Source of the DNA: RGIG5612 sp045601405
Lineage (GTDB): Bacteria > Bacillota > Clostridia > Lachnospirales > Lachnospiraceae
Length of the DNA: 33,566 bases
Direction of reading: 5' to 3'
Assembly (NCBI GenBank): GCA_045601405.1
Contig: JAZRZO010000079.1
Coordinates: 1-33,566, forward strand
How positions within the stretch are numbered: the first letter of the stretch is position 1; every line of letters begins with the position of its first letter. This document shows, one piece after another, positions 1-9,114 of the stretch. Made by a program: the position numbers and the translations under genes. The notes beneath the pieces are model-generated. The model searched no databases and was not told where the DNA came from. It worked only from the letters and a program-made list of their open reading frames with translations.

Positions 1-63
1 TACTTCATATTTCTTTTGTTCATCCATTGATAGTTCTACCTTTCTGATAATAGTCACCTCCAT
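1..63 (-). CDS. Transposase, IS1202/ISNCY-like (5' fragment, cut by window edge)
   Basis: Only the first 21 codons are visible on the minus strand, reading MEVTIIRKVELSMDEQKKYE then V. The MDEQKKYEV-type N-terminus is what I remember from IS1202/ISNCY transposases with an N-terminal helix-turn-helix and an integrase-type core, but no catalytic residue is in view. The ATG at 63 is preceded by an AAGAG-like site. GTG at 57 and ATG at 27 are in-frame alternatives, and the latter has AAAGG 11 nt upstream. The family call rests on a short match from memory and is tentative. Confidence 0.5.
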   Translation of the reverse strand, partial: MEVTIIRKVELSMDEQKKYEV

Positions 64-129
64 CTCTTGATGGAAGTATAATACCACTTTGGGACATTTT
101 CCCTTGTGGTATATTAGGACATTATCAAA
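1..129 (-). mobile_element. Putative insertion sequence end
   Basis: The stretch upstream of the transposase start holds two similar blocks on the minus strand, AATGTCCT (about 117-124) and AATGTCCC (about 91-98), about 26 nt apart. Such repeated blocks fit subterminal transposase binding sites. The outer boundary near 129 is a guess, because the opposite end and any target duplication are outside the window. Confidence 0.35.
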
Positions 130-167
130 AATGGTTCATACGTTGGTCATAATTCCCGTGGTCAGTG

Positions 168-196
168 TTGTCATACCCTATAATTTTTGGTATCAT
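168..196 (+). promoter_or_regulatory. Candidate promoter of the DUF1846-putP unit
   Basis: TTGTCA at 168-173 and TATCAT at 191-196 are separated by 17 nt, a good sigma-70/sigma-A arrangement, 39 nt before the DUF1846 start. A TATAAT at 179-184 lies between them but has no -35 box at the right distance. Confidence 0.4.
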
Positions 197-234
197 GTCC
201 TTTTAATTGGTGGTTACATGTATAAAAAAGGGAA

Positions 235-1704
235 ATGATGCTGAAAAAGATTGGCTTTGACAATGAAAAATATCTAAAAACACAGTCTGAAAAAATTCGC
301 GAAAGAATAACACAGTTTGACAACAAGCTCTATCTGGAGTTTGGAGGCAAGCTTTATGACGATATGCACGCAAGCAGGGTGCTGCCGGGTTTTGAGGTGG
401 ATTCCAAGCTTCAGATGCTCCTTTCCATGGCTGATGCGGCTGAGATCGTGATGGTGGTAAGCGCGGAGGATATCGAACACAACAAGGTAAGGGAAGACCT
501 GGGTATCACATATGATAATGACGTGATACGTCTTATAGAAGAATACCGTGCCAGAGGTCTTTATGTGAGCAGCGTTGTTATAACCAAATACGCGGACCAG
601 CACGGGCTTGCGTTGTTTGAAAAGAGGCTCACCCGAAACGGACTTAAGGTCTATCACCACTACCTGATCTCAGGCTATCCCACAAACATCCCGTTGGTTC
701 TCAGTGAAGAGGGATACGGAAAAAACGATTATATAAAAACCACACGGCCGCTTATAGTGATCACAGCGCCGGGGCCGGGCTCAGGCAAGATGAGCACCTG
801 TCTTTCACAGCTCTACCATGAGCATAAGCGCGGGGTCAATGCGGGCTATGCTAAATTCGAGACCTTTCCAATATGGAATCTGCCTTTAGATCACCCTGTG
901 AATCTTGCCTATGAGGCCGCAACGGCTGACCTTAACGATATAAACATGATAGATCCGTTCCATCTTAAGGCGTACGGGCAGACGACAGTAAACTACAACC
1001 GCGATGTCGAGATCTTCCCGGTGCTGAACGCCATGTTTGAGATAATATTCGGACAGAGTCCGTATCAGTCGCCTACAGACATGGGCGTCAACATGGCGGG
1101 AGACTGTATCATAGATGACGAGGCATGCAGAGAGGCCTCGAAACAGGAGATAATATGCCGTTACTTTAAAGCACTGGCCGGAGTTGCCGAAGGACAGAAG
1201 GACCTGGAAGAGGTCAATAAGATAAATGTTCTGATGAGTCAGCTCGGGCTTGATGTTGAGGAGAGAGCTGTTGTGAAGGCAGCCCGGGAAAAGGAAGAGG
1301 AAACGGGTGATGTGGCGACGGCGATAGAGCTTGAGGACGGTACGATAATAACCGGTAAGACCGGAGACCTTTTAGGTCCGTCAGCGGCCTGTCTTATAAA
1401 CGCCCTGAAATATCTGGGCGGAATAGATGACGATATAGATGTCCTGTCGCCGGAATCCATAGCACCTATTCAGACGCTTAAGACACGTTACCTCGGAAGC
1501 CGGAATCCGCGTCTTCACCCAGATGAGGTGCTGATAGCGCTTTCGATAGCGTCGGCCTCTGATGAAAAGGCGGCGGTGGCGATGAGTCAGCTTCCACGGA
1601 TAAAAGGATGTCCGCTTCATACAACTGCAAGGCTTTCGGCCATAGACAGGCGGACGATAAGAAGACTCGAATGTGAGCTCACTTATGAGCCAAAAGATAT
1701 ATAA
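235..1704 (+). CDS. DUF1846 domain-containing protein
   Basis: This full-length (about 489 aa) member of the DUF1846 family belongs to conserved cytosolic proteins of Firmicutes with no settled function. A P-loop-like segment, APGPGSGKM at about residues 178-186, follows a block of hydrophobic strands and suggests a nucleotide-type fold; this is inference. No signal peptide or membrane segment is seen. The start is ATGATG at 235/238 behind a weak GGGA site, so either ATG could be used. The stop lies 14 nt before putP on the same strand, so the two are probably cotranscribed. I see no functional link to proline uptake. Confidence 0.85.
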   Translation: MMLKKIGFDNEKYLKTQSEKIRERITQFDNKLYLEFGGKLYDDMHASRVLPGFEVDSKLQMLLSMADAAEIVMVVSAEDIEHNKVREDLGITYDNDVIRLIEEYRARGLYVSSVVITKYADQHGLALFEKRLTRNGLKVYHHYLISGYPTNIPLVLSEEGYGKNDYIKTTRPLIVITAPGPGSGKMSTCLSQLYHEHKRGVNAGYAKFETFPIWNLPLDHPVNLAYEAATADLNDINMIDPFHLKAYGQTTVNYNRDVEIFPVLNAMFEIIFGQSPYQSPTDMGVNMAGDCIIDDEACREASKQEIICRYFKALAGVAEGQKDLEEVNKINVLMSQLGLDVEERAVVKAAREKEEETGDVATAIELEDGTIITGKTGDLLGPSAACLINALKYLGGIDDDIDVLSPESIAPIQTLKTRYLGSRNPRLHPDEVLIALSIASASDEKAAVAMSQLPRIKGCPLHTTARLSAIDRRTIRRLECELTYEPKDI

Positions 1705-1718
1705 GGGGAGTAATTACA

Positions 1719-3269
1719 ATGAACAGTAACACAGTATGGATAATAATCGCGTTTGTTATTTATATCGCGCTTATGGTTATAATAGGTGCCTTTTATTCCA
1801 AACGCACAAAGAATGCAGAGGACTTTTTCCTTGGAGGCAGAGGAATAGGAGCGTGGGTCGGAGCTATGAGCGCTCAGGCATCCGATATGAGCGGATGGCT
1901 TCTTATGGGCCTTCCCGGCTCGATCTACCTTCTTGGTACGGGAGAGATATGGGTCTCGCTCGGACTGCTTCTCGGGACCTTCGCAAACTGGATGATAGTT
2001 GCGGGAAGGCTCAGAAGATATACTATCAGGGCAAATAATTCTCTTACCCTGCCGGAGTATTTCAACAACCGGTTCCACGACGAGAAAAAAGTACTTCTTT
2101 TGATATCGTCAATAGTCATCGTAATATTTTTCCTGGTATATACCGCGTCAGCGCTTTCAAGCGGTGCCAAGCTCTTTAATGTAGTCTTTGGCCTTGACTA
2201 TAAATGGGCGCTTATAATAGGCACAGTGGTAATACTCGCCTATACTTATCTGGGCGGGTTCATGGCCGTATGTACAACGGACTTTATACAGGGTATGCTT
2301 ATGCTCGCGATGATACTTGCTGTCCCGATAACACTTTTATTCCTTATAGAGCCGGGCGCGGTAATGAGCACGCTTACGGCTTCAGGCGTTGAGGGAGGAG
2401 CTGCAAATTATCTGGATCCGTTCACCTCGGGCAGCGGAAGCATATCTGTGATCTCCATAATCTCCGGGCTCGGATGGGGTCTGGGATACTGCGGTATGCC
2501 GCATATCCTTGTAAGGTTCATGGCTATAAGATCAGAAAAAGAACTCAGGAAATCAAAGGTTATCGCTAATGTATGGAATGTGCTTTCGCTCGGAATGGTG
2601 TCAGTGCTCGCAATCCTTTCAAGGGCTTATCTTTTCCCGAGAGTAGGTGTTCTGGAGGATAAGGAAAATGTTGTGGTCATGGTGGTAAAGGAACTCTTTA
2701 CAAATGAATTTGCGATGCCTTTCCTTGCAGGTATACTGCTGTGCGCTATTCTGGCGGCCATCATGTCAACTGCGGATTCGCAGCTTCTTGTTACCGCATC
2801 CGCGGTTTCCAAGGACATATATGCGGATGTCATTAAGAAGGGTAAAGAAAAAAATGACAAAAAGGTGCTCTGGATATCAAGGATCGTTGTTGTCGTTGTT
2901 GCCGCGATAGCGTTTGTCATTGCATGGAATCCGAACAGCTCGATAATGGATCTGGTAAGTGATGCCTGGGCGGGATTCGGCGCTGCATTCGGACCGGTTG
3001 TGGTGCTTTCACTCTTCTGGAAAAAGATGAATAAGGCGGGGGCTCTCAGCGGTATAATCGCAGGTGCCGTAACAGTCATCATTTGGGACTACATCCCGTT
3101 CGTTGGCGGCCAGACAATAGGAAATGCCACGGGTCTTTATTCTCTCGTTGTAGGATTTGCTGCAGGCCTGATAGCTGTTGTTATCGGAACGCTGCTCGGA
3201 AAGCCTGCAACCGAGGAAATGATACAGGAATTTGAAGATGTTAAAAATAAGAATGTGGCGAATGCCTGA
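1719..3269 (+). CDS. putP: Sodium/proline symporter (SSS family)
   Basis: This 516 aa polytopic membrane protein imports proline with Na+. About 12-13 hydrophobic segments are visible. The N-terminal third contains the PutP-type signature GGRGIGAWVGAMSAQASDMS followed by GWLLMGLPG (residues about 38-67), which in PutP lines the Na+ and proline sites. Length matches the family. A strong AAGGGGAG site lies just upstream of the ATG. It follows the DUF1846 gene closely and converges with the methyltransferase gene, with only 12 nt between the stops and no clear terminator. Proline specificity is inferred from the signature; related SSS carriers take other solutes. Confidence 0.9.
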   Translation: MNSNTVWIIIAFVIYIALMVIIGAFYSKRTKNAEDFFLGGRGIGAWVGAMSAQASDMSGWLLMGLPGSIYLLGTGEIWVSLGLLLGTFANWMIVAGRLRRYTIRANNSLTLPEYFNNRFHDEKKVLLLISSIVIVIFFLVYTASALSSGAKLFNVVFGLDYKWALIIGTVVILAYTYLGGFMAVCTTDFIQGMLMLAMILAVPITLLFLIEPGAVMSTLTASGVEGGAANYLDPFTSGSGSISVISIISGLGWGLGYCGMPHILVRFMAIRSEKELRKSKVIANVWNVLSLGMVSVLAILSRAYLFPRVGVLEDKENVVVMVVKELFTNEFAMPFLAGILLCAILAAIMSTADSQLLVTASAVSKDIYADVIKKGKEKNDKKVLWISRIVVVVVAAIAFVIAWNPNSSIMDLVSDAWAGFGAAFGPVVVLSLFWKKMNKAGALSGIIAGAVTVIIWDYIPFVGGQTIGNATGLYSLVVGFAAGLIAVVIGTLLGKPATEEMIQEFEDVKNKNVANA

Positions 3270-3281
3270 TGAAGGCGCTGC

Positions 3282-4169
3282 CTAATCTGACTCCCATCTG
3301 CCGCTTGCGCCGCAGGGGAGAACAAATGAAGAAGAACTGACTTTAAGGCCGACCTCGTCGGCCTTAACTGTGCCCTTGCGTTTTTTTGCTATAACTGTTT
3401 CAAGCATATATTGAAGTACTCCGGGCTGAAGTCCGGTAGTGTATGAATTGAGAAGAAAGAAAAGCGCATCCTTCTTAAGTATGCGGTCAGTGAGCGTAAG
3501 CAGATCAAATATACTGTCTTCTATCTTCCAAACTTCCCCTTTCGGGCCTCTTCCGTATGACGGGGGATCCATGATGACAGCGTCATACTGGTTGCCGCGG
3601 CGTATCTCGCGGCTGACAAACTTGATGCAGTCATCCACGAGCCATCTTGTTGCAGTTTCGGGAATATGACTGTCTCTTGCGTTTTCTTTTGCCCAGCTCA
3701 CCATGCCTTTTGACGCGTCAACATGTGTCACGTGCGCGCCTGATGCCGCGGCCGCGATGGTTGCGCCCCCTGTATAGGCGAACAGGTTAAGTATCTTTGG
3801 CGTATCCCCGTTGGAAGCCTTTTTCCTGATAAGCTTTGAAAACCAGTCCCAGTTGGCAGCCTGCTCGGGGAAGAGTCCTGTGTGCTTAAAGCTGAAGGGC
3901 TTGAGATTAAAGGTCAGCTCCTTATTGTCAGGAAGGGCGTAGTGTACCTGCCACTGATCGGGAAGATCAAAAAATTCCCAGTTTCCGCCGCCCCTGGACG
4001 ACCTGTGATAATGTGCGTTAATACTGTTCCATTCGGGTGCAGTCTTATCAGTATTCCATATTATCTGAGGGTCGGGTCTTAAAAGGATGTGAGCGCCCCA
4101 CCGTTCGAGCTTTTCTCCCGTGGATGCGTCCAGAACCTCATATTCTTTCCATCTGTCAGCTAAAAACAT
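3282..4169 (-). CDS. Class I SAM-dependent methyltransferase (RlmI/RlmK-like C-terminal domain)
   Basis: The 295 aa protein has a Rossmann methyltransferase domain in its C-terminal two thirds: motif I NLFAYTGGA at about 128-136, an acidic residue after strand 2 (D151), and motif IV DPPSYGRGP at about 201-209. The DPPSY form is typical of the 23S rRNA cytosine methyltransferase group related to RlmI, but the N-terminal PUA domain of RlmI is absent, so the substrate is not settled. The start at 4169 has AAGAGG upstream. It lies 24 nt after the glycosyltransferase stop on the same strand, suggesting a two-gene operon. Confidence 0.85.
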   Translation of the reverse strand: MFLADRWKEYEVLDASTGEKLERWGAHILLRPDPQIIWNTDKTAPEWNSINAHYHRSSRGGGNWEFFDLPDQWQVHYALPDNKELTFNLKPFSFKHTGLFPEQAANWDWFSKLIRKKASNGDTPKILNLFAYTGGATIAAAASGAHVTHVDASKGMVSWAKENARDSHIPETATRWLVDDCIKFVSREIRRGNQYDAVIMDPPSYGRGPKGEVWKIEDSIFDLLTLTDRILKKDALFFLLNSYTTGLQPGVLQYMLETVIAKKRKGTVKADEVGLKVSSSSFVLPCGASGRWESD

Positions 4170-4193
4170 GATATGCCTCTTAAAATAAATTGA

Positions 4194-5135
4194 TCACGGC
4201 TGTTTATTTTTTTTGTCTTCCGAAACTTTATGCAGCCACATCTCAAAATCCTGACGGTTCTTCGCCGTAAGTGTTTCAAGTATCCATCCGGAAAACAGGG
4301 AAAGGATCCCGGTAAGTATGACAAAGCCGCACACGATAAGTGTCGGAAATTTTTCAACAAGGCCGGTCTGCGCATATGATATGAGCACCGGGATTATGAA
4401 ACCGGTCCCGAGAGCAAATAATACGGCAGCCAGTATTCCGAAAAAGAGCATCGGACGGTATGTCCTGAGAAGCCGCAGGATCGTCCTGATCACTTTGAAA
4501 CCGTCGCTGTAGGTATTCAGCTTGCTTTCGCTGCCCTCCGGCCTGTCGCGATAATCGATAACGATATTTTCTATATACAGATTTTTGTCCGCCGCGTGAA
4601 TGGACATCTCTGTTTCGATCTCGAAACCCTTTGAGAGAACCGGGAAGGTTTTTGCGAACTCATAGCTGAACGCGCGGTATCCGGTCATGCTGTCATTGAT
4701 ATCGGAGTGAAAAAGCCTGTTTATGGAAGCCCGGACAAAAGTGTTGCCAAAGCCGTGGAAGGGTCTTTTGTTTTCTGTGAAATAAGTGGAGGAGAGGCGG
4801 TCGCCGATAACCATATCAGCATGTTTTTTAAGGACTGCCTCAGCCATTTCAGGAGCATGCGATGCAGGATAGGTATCGTCGCCGTCTGTCATGATATAGC
4901 ATTCCGCGTCTATTTCGCGGAACATCCTTCTTATGACATTGCCCTTGCCCTGCATATATTCATAACGGACAACAGCACCTGCTTCAGCGGCTATCCTGTC
5001 TGTTCCGTCTGTGGAATTATTGTCATAAACGTAGATAACGGCTTCATCGCCGAGAACATTTTTGTAATCGCTTACGACTTTTGCTATCGTTCTGCTTTCG
5101 TTATAGCAGGGTATTAAAACTGCAATCTTATCCAT
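4194..5135 (-). CDS. Family 2 glycosyltransferase, DPM1/GtrB-like, membrane anchored
   Basis: The 313 aa protein begins MDKIAVLIPCYNE, the usual GT2 N-terminus. It has the nucleotide-binding YDNNSTDGT segment (about 37-45) and a DGDD metal-binding motif at about 84-87. Two hydrophobic helices near residues 232-260 and 268-292 anchor it in the membrane, as in polyprenyl-phosphate hexose synthases that load undecaprenyl phosphate with a sugar. An upstream in-frame ATG at 5231 would add 32 residues, but they resemble no GT2 extension, and GGAAG lies suitably before the 5135 start. Sugar and acceptor cannot be told from sequence. Confidence 0.85.
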   Translation of the reverse strand: MDKIAVLIPCYNESRTIAKVVSDYKNVLGDEAVIYVYDNNSTDGTDRIAAEAGAVVRYEYMQGKGNVIRRMFREIDAECYIMTDGDDTYPASHAPEMAEAVLKKHADMVIGDRLSSTYFTENKRPFHGFGNTFVRASINRLFHSDINDSMTGYRAFSYEFAKTFPVLSKGFEIETEMSIHAADKNLYIENIVIDYRDRPEGSESKLNTYSDGFKVIRTILRLLRTYRPMLFFGILAAVLFALGTGFIIPVLISYAQTGLVEKFPTLIVCGFVILTGILSLFSGWILETLTAKNRQDFEMWLHKVSEDKKNKQP

Positions 5136-5285
5136 TGAAAGGCTTCCGCTCCAGAGTTTAAATAGTTTATGCCGCCTGCACACATTCATATTAACTGCGC
5201 AGAACGGAGCATTGACTTTCACATGATACAATAGTTAAACAACAAACTCAAGATTTAGAGAAATGCCGGAGGGCGTTATCTGCGC

Positions 5286-5302
5286 TGCCGTGGTCACGGG
5301 CA
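5286..5302. repeat. Short imperfect palindrome in the intergenic region
   Basis: TGCCGTG and CACGGGCA flank a GT loop with one extra G. It sits between the divergent glycosyltransferase and small-ORF/clostripain units and could be an operator or simply chance. Confidence 0.2.
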
Positions 5303-5398
5303 TTATGAAATTTAGAGGTGCATGAGAAAGTGTTTTATGTAATAATGAAAACTGATCAAAGATGCTTAAGATCAGCAACAGAAAGAGGTTATGGTACT

Positions 5399-5575
5399 AT
5401 GAATAACAGACCGGTCAGCAGAGAAAAAAATATCATTAAAGGCGAGGGCGGAATAAAGCGCGGAAGAAGTGTCTTTTCCGGAGGCACATCTATGAGAGGT
5501 GTGAAAGGTAACCCGGAAAATGAGAAGGAACGGACAGAGCGGAACGATCACAATGACTCTGGCAGGAAGTTCTAA
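5399..5575 (+). CDS. Small hydrophilic protein upstream of the clostripain-like protease
   Basis: This 58 aa basic, Gly/Arg/Asn-rich ORF starts MNNRPVSREKN and has no hydrophobic segment. GAAAGAGG lies about 10 nt before the ATG. A GTG at 5318 would extend it by 27 residues, but I prefer the internal ATG because the NRP..REKN opening resembles N-termini I recall from Gly-rich Lachnospiraceae proteins; that resemblance is from memory. It ends 11 nt before the protease start, so translation may be coupled. Function is unknown. It may be a genuine small protein or a detached N-terminal segment of a longer ancestor. Confidence 0.5.
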   Translation: MNNRPVSREKNIIKGEGGIKRGRSVFSGGTSMRGVKGNPENEKERTERNDHNDSGRKF

Positions 5576-5586
5576 CAGGTGTATAT

Positions 5587-7914
5587 ATGGGAGAAAATAA
5601 GACAAACAATAAACCTTCAAACAAGAGGGTTCTTTTACTGGCAGCAGCGGTGCTGCTGGTAATAGTCATAGCAGTGAGCTGCGGCATAAGAGGCTGCGCC
5701 GGGAAATCAGCAAATTCTCTCTCTGGAGGTATCGGAGGGGCGAGTCAGACAGTGTTCGGCAATCCCGATTATTCCGGAAATCTTTATTCGGGCGGCGCCC
5801 CGTCAAATTCCGGTGTCCTTGATACATCTGTGGCGTCCGGGACTCCGGATAAACGGACCAGGATACTTGGAGACGGGAAGGATGTTGTTACCGTAATGGT
5901 ATATATCTGCGGGTCCGACCTGGAAAGCCAGGGCGGAGCGGCAACCATGGACATAATGGAAATGCTTGAGGCAGGGATTTCTGATAAAGTAAATCTTGTT
6001 CTTTACACAGGCGGAACAACAAAGTGGCAGAACAGGCAGATGAGCAGCGATGTAAATCAGATATACAGCATCAAGGGACACGATCTCTATCTGCTTGAAA
6101 AAAATGCCGGGAATAAGAGCATGGTTGAGCCGGATACTCTTGCGGAGTTCATACAATATTCCGCGAAGAATTTTCCGGCGAACAGGAATATGCTGATCCT
6201 CTGGGATCATGGCGGCGGGTCGATAACAGGCTACGGCGCTGATGAGAAATTCTCCTACACAGGAACAATGGATCTGTCAGGGATAGACCGGGCGCTGTCT
6301 TCGGCGGGTGTTAAGTTTGATATGATAGGCTTTGATACATGTCTCATGGGCACACTGGAAAATGCTCTTATGCTGTGCCGTTACTCTGACTATCTTGTGG
6401 CTTCGGAGGAGACTGAGGTTGGATACGGCTGGTATTACAAGAACTGGCTGGCTAACCTTAGTAAAAATACTTCAAAGCCGACGATAGAAGTGGGAAAGGA
6501 TATCTGCGACGGATTTATAGCTGATGCGACTGATAAGGGTCAGGGTTATGCCGGAACACTTTCGGTAACAGACCTTGCGGAATTGAGCGTCACTGTTCCG
6601 GACAAACTTACGGCCTTTGCGGAAAATACAAGTGATCTTATAGACGGCTCGAGCGCCGACAATTCTTACAAAACAGTGTCCCGGGCAAGAAGCAGGTCAA
6701 GGGAATTCGGCGCTGCTCATTATATCGACCAGGTGGACGCGGTTGATTTTGCTCAGCGGATGGAGACCAGAGAAGGGGCGGAGCTTGCCGACGCTGTTTT
6801 GGGAGCGATAAAATATAATAAGACAACGAGGGATATGTCGGGCGCATATGGCCTTTCGATATACTTCCCCTACAATAACAAAGACTATGTAAGCAGGGTG
6901 ACAAGTGTATATGATTCTATAGGCATGATCACGTCCTACCACAGCTGTGTTAAGAAGTTCGCGGCAATGGAAATGAGCGGGCAGTTTATTTCCGGCGGCA
7001 CATCAAATCCGTTCAACTCGCTTTTCGGCATCTTCGGAAGCGGAGACTACGGCAACAGCTATTATTTCGGAAATGACACCGGCAGCAGCTATTCCGAATC
7101 TGCTGTCTATGATATGCTGGAAGGTCTTTTCTACTCTCGGGACTATTCGGGATATGGCGACTCAGGCCTGTTCAGGGACTCGCTCGATCCCGGGAAGACT
7201 GCTAAATTCATTGCAGAGAATCAGTTTCTTGAGACTAATCTTGACTGGCAGCTGAGCAAGGATAAGCCGCCTGTCATCGCTATGCCTGTTGAGCAGTGGG
7301 AGTTGGTTCAGAGTATTGAGCTTAATATGTTCATTGATGATGGCGAGGGATATATCGACCTTGGCTCTGATAATGTGTTCGAGTTTGATGAGGAGGGAAG
7401 CCTTCTGGGTATCAACGATCACACATGGCTTACTGTTGATGGCAACTATATGGCTTATTACTATGATACGGCATCAACGGACGGGAAAAAGTACGTTATT
7501 ACCGGACACAGCCCGGTGCTATACAACGGAGAAAGAGCTGACCTTATCCTTACTTTTGACAACGATCACCCGGAAGGGTTTATATCCGCGATAAGGCTTG
7601 AGGGCGCTGATGATCAGCTGAACATAGGAAAGAGACTGAGTGAGATGGCTGATAAGGAGGCGGATCTTGATACGGGTGACGGCGGATCGTTCAGACCTGT
7701 GATCCGGGAGGGCGATAAAATTGAGTTCCTTGCAGACGCATACGATCGTGAAGGTAATTACCTGGGAATGATAAGTATCGGTGATGAGTGGACTGTCGGC
7801 AAAGAGACTCCGGTGATCGCAAATAAGGATCTTGGGAATGTGGAAGCTATCGCAATGTACTGCTTTACGGATATATATAACAAAAAGTTCTGGACTTCCC
7901 CTGTACCGAAATAG
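5587..7914 (+). CDS. Clostripain-related (peptidase family C11) cysteine protease, membrane anchored
   Basis: This 775 aa extracytoplasmic protein has a basic N-terminus and one hydrophobic helix (about residues 15-31) ending in SCG, either a signal anchor or a poor lipobox. A Gly/Ser-rich linker follows, then the C11 caspase-like domain from about residue 100. The predicted catalytic dyad is clear: His208 in LILWDHGGGS and Cys252 in IGFDTCLMG. C11 enzymes cleave after Arg or Lys and self-activate. The C-terminal region after about residue 480 is acidic and unassigned. The start has only a weak CAGG site, consistent with coupling to the small ORF 11 nt upstream. A structured repeat follows the stop. 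Confidence 0.88.
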   Translation: MGENKTNNKPSNKRVLLLAAAVLLVIVIAVSCGIRGCAGKSANSLSGGIGGASQTVFGNPDYSGNLYSGGAPSNSGVLDTSVASGTPDKRTRILGDGKDVVTVMVYICGSDLESQGGAATMDIMEMLEAGISDKVNLVLYTGGTTKWQNRQMSSDVNQIYSIKGHDLYLLEKNAGNKSMVEPDTLAEFIQYSAKNFPANRNMLILWDHGGGSITGYGADEKFSYTGTMDLSGIDRALSSAGVKFDMIGFDTCLMGTLENALMLCRYSDYLVASEETEVGYGWYYKNWLANLSKNTSKPTIEVGKDICDGFIADATDKGQGYAGTLSVTDLAELSVTVPDKLTAFAENTSDLIDGSSADNSYKTVSRARSRSREFGAAHYIDQVDAVDFAQRMETREGAELADAVLGAIKYNKTTRDMSGAYGLSIYFPYNNKDYVSRVTSVYDSIGMITSYHSCVKKFAAMEMSGQFISGGTSNPFNSLFGIFGSGDYGNSYYFGNDTGSSYSESAVYDMLEGLFYSRDYSGYGDSGLFRDSLDPGKTAKFIAENQFLETNLDWQLSKDKPPVIAMPVEQWELVQSIELNMFIDDGEGYIDLGSDNVFEFDEEGSLLGINDHTWLTVDGNYMAYYYDTASTDGKKYVITGHSPVLYNGERADLILTFDNDHPEGFISAIRLEGADDQLNIGKRLSEMADKEADLDTGDGGSFRPVIREGDKIEFLADAYDREGNYLGMISIGDEWTVGKETPVIANKDLGNVEAIAMYCFTDIYNKKFWTSPVPK

Positions 7915-7951
7915 AACCTAAAGTCTTTCCCCTCCGGAATGAAGGCATATC

Positions 7952-8117
7952 GGCTATCGTTAGCCTTCCCCCCCCCTCCGGGGGAAGGTGGCGCCGGAGG
8001 CGCCGGATGAGGGGTGCAGTGCATATGAAATCTGCCATCCCGCCTCGAAGCATATATACCTCCGGGTGATAGTGCCGGTTTAATCACCCGTCGATATATA
8101 TGCAGCTTCGGCGGGAT
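7952..8117. repeat. Structured interspersed repeat, copy A
   Basis: A chain of hairpins fills the gap between the convergent protease and AEC genes. They are GGCTA/TAGCC (7952-7965), CCTTCCCCC/GGGGGAAGG (7964-7988) and GGCGCC/GGCGCC (7990-8004). A long hairpin follows, with stems ATCCCGCC 8037-8044/8110-8117, GAAG/CTTC, GCATATATA/TATATATGC and CGGGTGAT 8063-8070/8083-8090 around a 12-nt loop. Part of it recurs at 9115-9176, and a diverged full hairpin recurs at 10838-10915. It may also act as a two-way terminator, although no T-run follows. Confidence 0.75.
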
Positions 8118-8142
8118 ATATTGCAACGAGCCGGGGCTGCTC

Positions 8143-9063
8143 TTATAGAAATGTGGTCACTAAATAAACAACGGGGATCGTAGCGAGACTGAACACATTC
8201 ATCATGGCCGTGGCACTGCTCGCGGTATCCGAGTCAGAATCATACGCGATCGCGAACATAGCAACTATCGCCGCGGTGGGCATCCCTATATACATCGCCA
8301 ATACTCTGGTCATTAATGTTGGTCCGAGCGTAAGTTTGAAAATATAGTAAGCTGCTATAGGAAATATCAGCAGCTTAATGAACGAGATGATGTAGAGCTT
8401 TTTATGTGAAAAAACAGCCTTAAGAGAGATAGCGGCCGCGCTGCTGCCTATAATGACCATTGCCATCGGAGATGTTATGCTGCCTATAAATTCAAGCGGC
8501 CCTGTTATGATATCGGGCAGTCTTATCTTCAGGAAGAACACTATGCCGGCCAGCGCGACGCCGACTATTCCCGGGTTGAGCAGGCGGAGTGGTGTAAACT
8601 TGTATTTTCCGCCGCTGCCTCTGGTGGTAAGGTAAAAGCCGTAGGTGAACACAAAAAGATTTAAATGAATGTTCAGAAGCGCCATGTAAAACAGCCCGAC
8701 CGGGCCGAAAAGTGATTCCGCGACGGGAAGCCCCATAAAGCCCACGTTTCCGAAGATAAGCGCTGCTCTGTATATGGCGTCGGATTCCCTGGGGATCTTA
8801 AGCAGCCTGACTATTACAACAGCAAGGACTGCGAGCACAATGTAGATGATGATCCCGATCCACAGAAGCTTGACGGCGCTTTCTATCTGCGAGCTGTCCA
8901 TTGATATGATACTGATGAAGATAAGGCATGGAGCGGTAACATCTGCGACAAGTCTTGAAAGAGCTTTATTGGCAGTGTCATTAAGGATCTTTATCTTATA
9001 TAACAAAAAGCCGACGCCCATTGCCAGTATGATCTTCAGCATTGTTACTATCAGTGCATTCAT
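8143..9063 (-). CDS. AEC-family (auxin efflux carrier-like) permease
   Basis: The 306 aa membrane protein has about 10 hydrophobic segments and the AEC layout: an N-terminal helix bundle (MLKIILAMGVGFLLYK), a central GNVGFMGLPVAESLFG motif (about residues 107-122) and a mirrored C-terminal half. Bacterial AEC proteins export or exchange small organic acids such as malate or malonate; the substrate here is unknown. The start at 9063 has no convincing Shine-Dalgarno site, and an in-frame ATG at residue 9 is possible. The gene is bracketed by two direct copies of a 62-nt repeat segment, hinting that this block was inserted or can be exchanged. Confidence 0.85.
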   Translation of the reverse strand: MNALIVTMLKIILAMGVGFLLYKIKILNDTANKALSRLVADVTAPCLIFISIISMDSSQIESAVKLLWIGIIIYIVLAVLAVVIVRLLKIPRESDAIYRAALIFGNVGFMGLPVAESLFGPVGLFYMALLNIHLNLFVFTYGFYLTTRGSGGKYKFTPLRLLNPGIVGVALAGIVFFLKIRLPDIITGPLEFIGSITSPMAMVIIGSSAAAISLKAVFSHKKLYIISFIKLLIFPIAAYYIFKLTLGPTLMTRVLAMYIGMPTAAIVAMFAIAYDSDSDTASSATAMMNVFSLATIPVVYLVTTFL

Positions 9064-9114
9064 AGAGGCAATACTAACATATGTGCCGGTAAATATCCAT
9101 CAGGAGACAGGCGA

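Noticed and set aside
179..184. TATAAT before the DUF1846 gene as a -10 box
   Set aside because: No -35-like box lies 16-18 nt upstream; TTGTCA is only 5 nt away. The TTGTCA/TATCAT pair fits better.
3269..3284. Terminator between putP and the methyltransferase gene
   Set aside because: Only a 4-bp AGGC/GCCT stem without a T-run is present.
5136..5231. ATG 5231 as the glycosyltransferase start
   Set aside because: The 32 extra residues are Cys/His-rich and unlike GT2 N-termini; the family start MDKIAVLIPCYNE is preceded by GGAAG.
5318..5398. GTG 5318 as the start of the small ORF
   Set aside because: The extra 27 residues resemble nothing, and ATG 5399 has a better placed GAAAGAGG.
7920..8120. 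CRISPR-like repeats
   Set aside because: The repeated units are hairpins without regular spacers, and no cas gene is present.
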